Positions 4,634-6,082 of a stretch of DNA of 6,082 nucleotides are shown piece after piece. The translations under genes and the position numbers were made by a program. Numbering within the stretch: position 1 is the stretch's first letter; the number at the start of each line of letters is the position of its first letter. Below the pieces are notes generated by a model. That model was not told the DNA's origin and ran no database searches. It worked only from the letters and a program-made list of their open reading frames with translations. Source of the DNA: Tidjanibacter sp. (GTDB taxonomy: Bacteria > Bacteroidota > Bacteroidia > Bacteroidales > Rikenellaceae); NCBI GenBank assembly GCA_017628675.1, contig JAGBYS010000270.1, positions 1-6,082 on the forward strand, written 5' to 3'.

Positions 4634-5524
4634 CTATTCCTCAATTTTGCTGTAGTAATAGTCGCCCTTGGAGTAGTCGATGGCGATTTTCCAGATGGTG
4701 TTATTCATTCCATTGGAGAGAGTAGCGACTGTGCGGCCCGCGTTGAAGTAGGGCGTGCCGAAGACGGGTATCCCATCGATATACTCCTTGCTATTGTGGC
4801 CTGTTAGGCCATTGAGGGTGAGATACGCATCGGGGCGGGGCTGATGATCGTAGTCTATCTTGCCCGCAGCCACAGCCATCATCTCGCCATCGAAACAGTA
4901 GCGAAGCGTCTGTTTGGTTTCGTAGATGTTGTTGGCAGAGTCGACCCATATCTGCACCTCGGCTATAGAGGTGGTAAAGTGAATGTTGTTGAAGTTGCTC
5001 ATCGTGAAGAATTCCTGAAAAAGGCCGTTGTGAATCATACCTCCCGAGAGGGTGTAGTGGCCATTCTCGCGACTGACGGTGAACTGGCAGTACTCCGTGG
5101 TGGGCTGTTGGTGGATCCCCTCCGTCCAGAAACGATCCATCCTACCGTATGCCTTCCATACGGCTCCATCCTGGTCGAGAGATATGCCGTTGTGGACAAT
5201 CTCCACCTCGTCCATAACGCACTGGTAGGTGGCTATTTCGCCCTGCTCGTTGAAAGTTACAGGTTTGAAGTGAGGATTGGAGAACTGTCGTCTAAGTACT
5301 ACATCCGTATCGCCGCCCACAAGGAGCGAATCACGATAGGCCGAGGCCTGAAATAGAAAGTCGAGTTGATCGACCATCTGCCTGCAGATGTGATTATCAA
5401 TCCAGGTTACATACTCATTGATGCGCGACTCTTCGTCCCACTCATAGACCGTTTCGCTCTCACAACTCCACATCATAAGCGATAGGCCGAGCATCGCCGA
5501 TAGAAGTTTGGCAAATCTTTTCAT
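4634..5524 (-). CDS. Putative lipoprotein of unknown function
   Basis: The product has 296 residues that I do not recognise. The start at 5524 gives a typical signal peptide: basic KR, hydrophobic stretch to residue 19, and lipobox MWSC (18-21) with Cys21. An AAAGAG sequence lies just upstream of this ATG. A longer in-frame start at 5593 would bury the signal peptide and is rejected. The residues after Cys21 are acidic (ESE, then EWDEE at 28-32), similar to the acidic export signals of surface lipoproteins in Bacteroidota, so outer-leaflet display is possible. The body is rich in aromatic and beta-prone segments, with no recognisable catalytic motif, and ends YYYSKIEE. It follows the gene at 5620 by 95 nt without a clear promoter between, so the two are probably co-transcribed and may work together in the envelope. 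Confidence 0.85.
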   Translation of the reverse strand: MKRFAKLLSAMLGLSLMMWSCESETVYEWDEESRINEYVTWIDNHICRQMVDQLDFLFQASAYRDSLLVGGDTDVVLRRQFSNPHFKPVTFNEQGEIATYQCVMDEVEIVHNGISLDQDGAVWKAYGRMDRFWTEGIHQQPTTEYCQFTVSRENGHYTLSGGMIHNGLFQEFFTMSNFNNIHFTTSIAEVQIWVDSANNIYETKQTLRYCFDGEMMAVAAGKIDYDHQPRPDAYLTLNGLTGHNSKEYIDGIPVFGTPYFNAGRTVATLSNGMNNTIWKIAIDYSKGDYYYSKIEE

Positions 5525-5619
5525 ACTCTTTATTTGCAGTAAAATTGGTGTTCTTTTTAGGGCTTTTAATGTATAGATGCACAAGGGCCCCAAAATGTTG
5601 CATCGTGTTTTGGATTTAT

Positions 5620-6082
5620 TTAGCGTATTTTATACTCCAATGTTGCGGTAAGGAGCGTCCCTTCGCTGTCGAGCGTGTAGTCCTTGGCGTACAAAACAAT
5701 ACTCTTGGACTGATTTTCGAGAGCCATAGTGGCCATATAGCCGTGGTTGGGTTGGAATGAAACTAAATATTGACACATACTGTTGCCGAGTTTGTTGAAT
5801 CCGCTACCGCCAGGCGCTTCAACCGACAAGTTGTCCAGATTATCACAAACTCCCCTATCCTCAATGCCGGCAAAAAACTCTTTCTCCTCTGCATAGGCCT
5901 CGTTGCTGTAAGCGCCATCCCTGCGATAGTAGGGAACCAAAGAGATGCTACCCTTGTAAATTCGCAGATTGTAGCGATAATTGTAGTCCTGGAGAATCAC
6001 TACTCCCGCGTTACTACTGTCGAGCGAGGTGGCGTATATTTGGGTGTTTTCGAGGGTGATTTCCTTAAGCTGATCACTCGCA
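5620..6082 (-). CDS. C-terminal part of a protein of unknown function, cut by right window edge
   Basis: The frame is open from the right edge to the TAA at 5620-5622 and gives 153 residues with no upstream stop, so the true N-terminus lies outside the window. A GTG at 6000 is not a convincing start because the frame continues without a break for 27 more codons. The visible part has alternating beta-prone segments, such as IYKGSISLVPYY and YMATMALEN, an acidic stretch (AYAEEKEFFAGIEDRG), two Cys and a final strand TLEYKIR. No family is recognised. Codon use resembles the lipoprotein gene 95 nt downstream, which is probably in the same operon. An envelope location is likely from context only. 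Confidence 0.8.
   Translation of the reverse strand, partial: ASDQLKEITLENTQIYATSLDSSNAGVVILQDYNYRYNLRIYKGSISLVPYYRRDGAYSNEAYAEEKEFFAGIEDRGVCDNLDNLSVEAPGGSGFNKLGNSMCQYLVSFQPNHGYMATMALENQSKSIVLYAKDYTLDSEGTLLTATLEYKIR

Noticed and set aside
5525..5593. Upstream in-frame ATG for the minus-strand lipoprotein gene
   Set aside because: It would add 23 residues before an obvious lipoprotein signal peptide and block export.

Overview
The window looks like chromosomal core DNA from a Bacteroidota bacterium, most likely order Bacteroidales. The evidence is Bacteroides-type promoters (TTTG, 19-21 bp, TAnnTTTG), A-rich leaders with little Shine-Dalgarno, lipoprotein signal peptides with a late Cys, and a RecD-like helicase / DUF3822 / rsmD neighbourhood that I recall as typical of the phylum. 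Coding DNA is moderately GC-rich with many C/G third positions, while intergenic DNA is AT-rich. An Alistipes-like relative is possible, but this is a weak inference.

Layout: 1-1340 (minus) is most of a RecD/Pif1-like superfamily 1B helicase that runs off the left edge. A 48-bp divergent intergenic region separates it from a rightward cluster. That cluster holds a membrane-anchored protein of unknown function (1389-2036), a DUF3822-family protein (2017-2652, overlapping the previous gene by 20 nt) and the 16S rRNA methyltransferase gene rsmD (2674-3210). A strong 15-bp hairpin (2058-2092) lies just after the first gene's stop and inside the start of the DUF3822 frame. A tRNA-Asp(GTC) gene with its own near-consensus promoter and intrinsic terminator follows (3238-3396).

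3397-3771 has no credible gene but is dense in repeats. It holds two copies of a roughly 55-bp palindrome-bearing element, each led by an inverted fragment of the tRNA T-arm. Between them is a direct copy of the tRNA-Asp 3' end, apparently interrupted by a 24-nt hairpin insertion. A 9-bp tandem repeat and a promoter come next.

3772-4524 encodes a lipoprotein alpha/beta hydrolase with a complete catalytic triad. It converges on two minus-strand genes of unknown function across a probable bidirectional terminator (4551-4592). These two genes are a 296-residue lipoprotein (4634-5524) and the C-terminal 153 residues of an upstream partner (5620 to the right edge), probably co-transcribed.

The genes fall into DNA maintenance, ribosome/tRNA function and cell-envelope lipoproteins. 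I see no defence system, CRISPR array, integrase or transposase. The least ordinary parts are the tRNA-derived repeats at 3418-3614 and the hairpin at 2058-2092.
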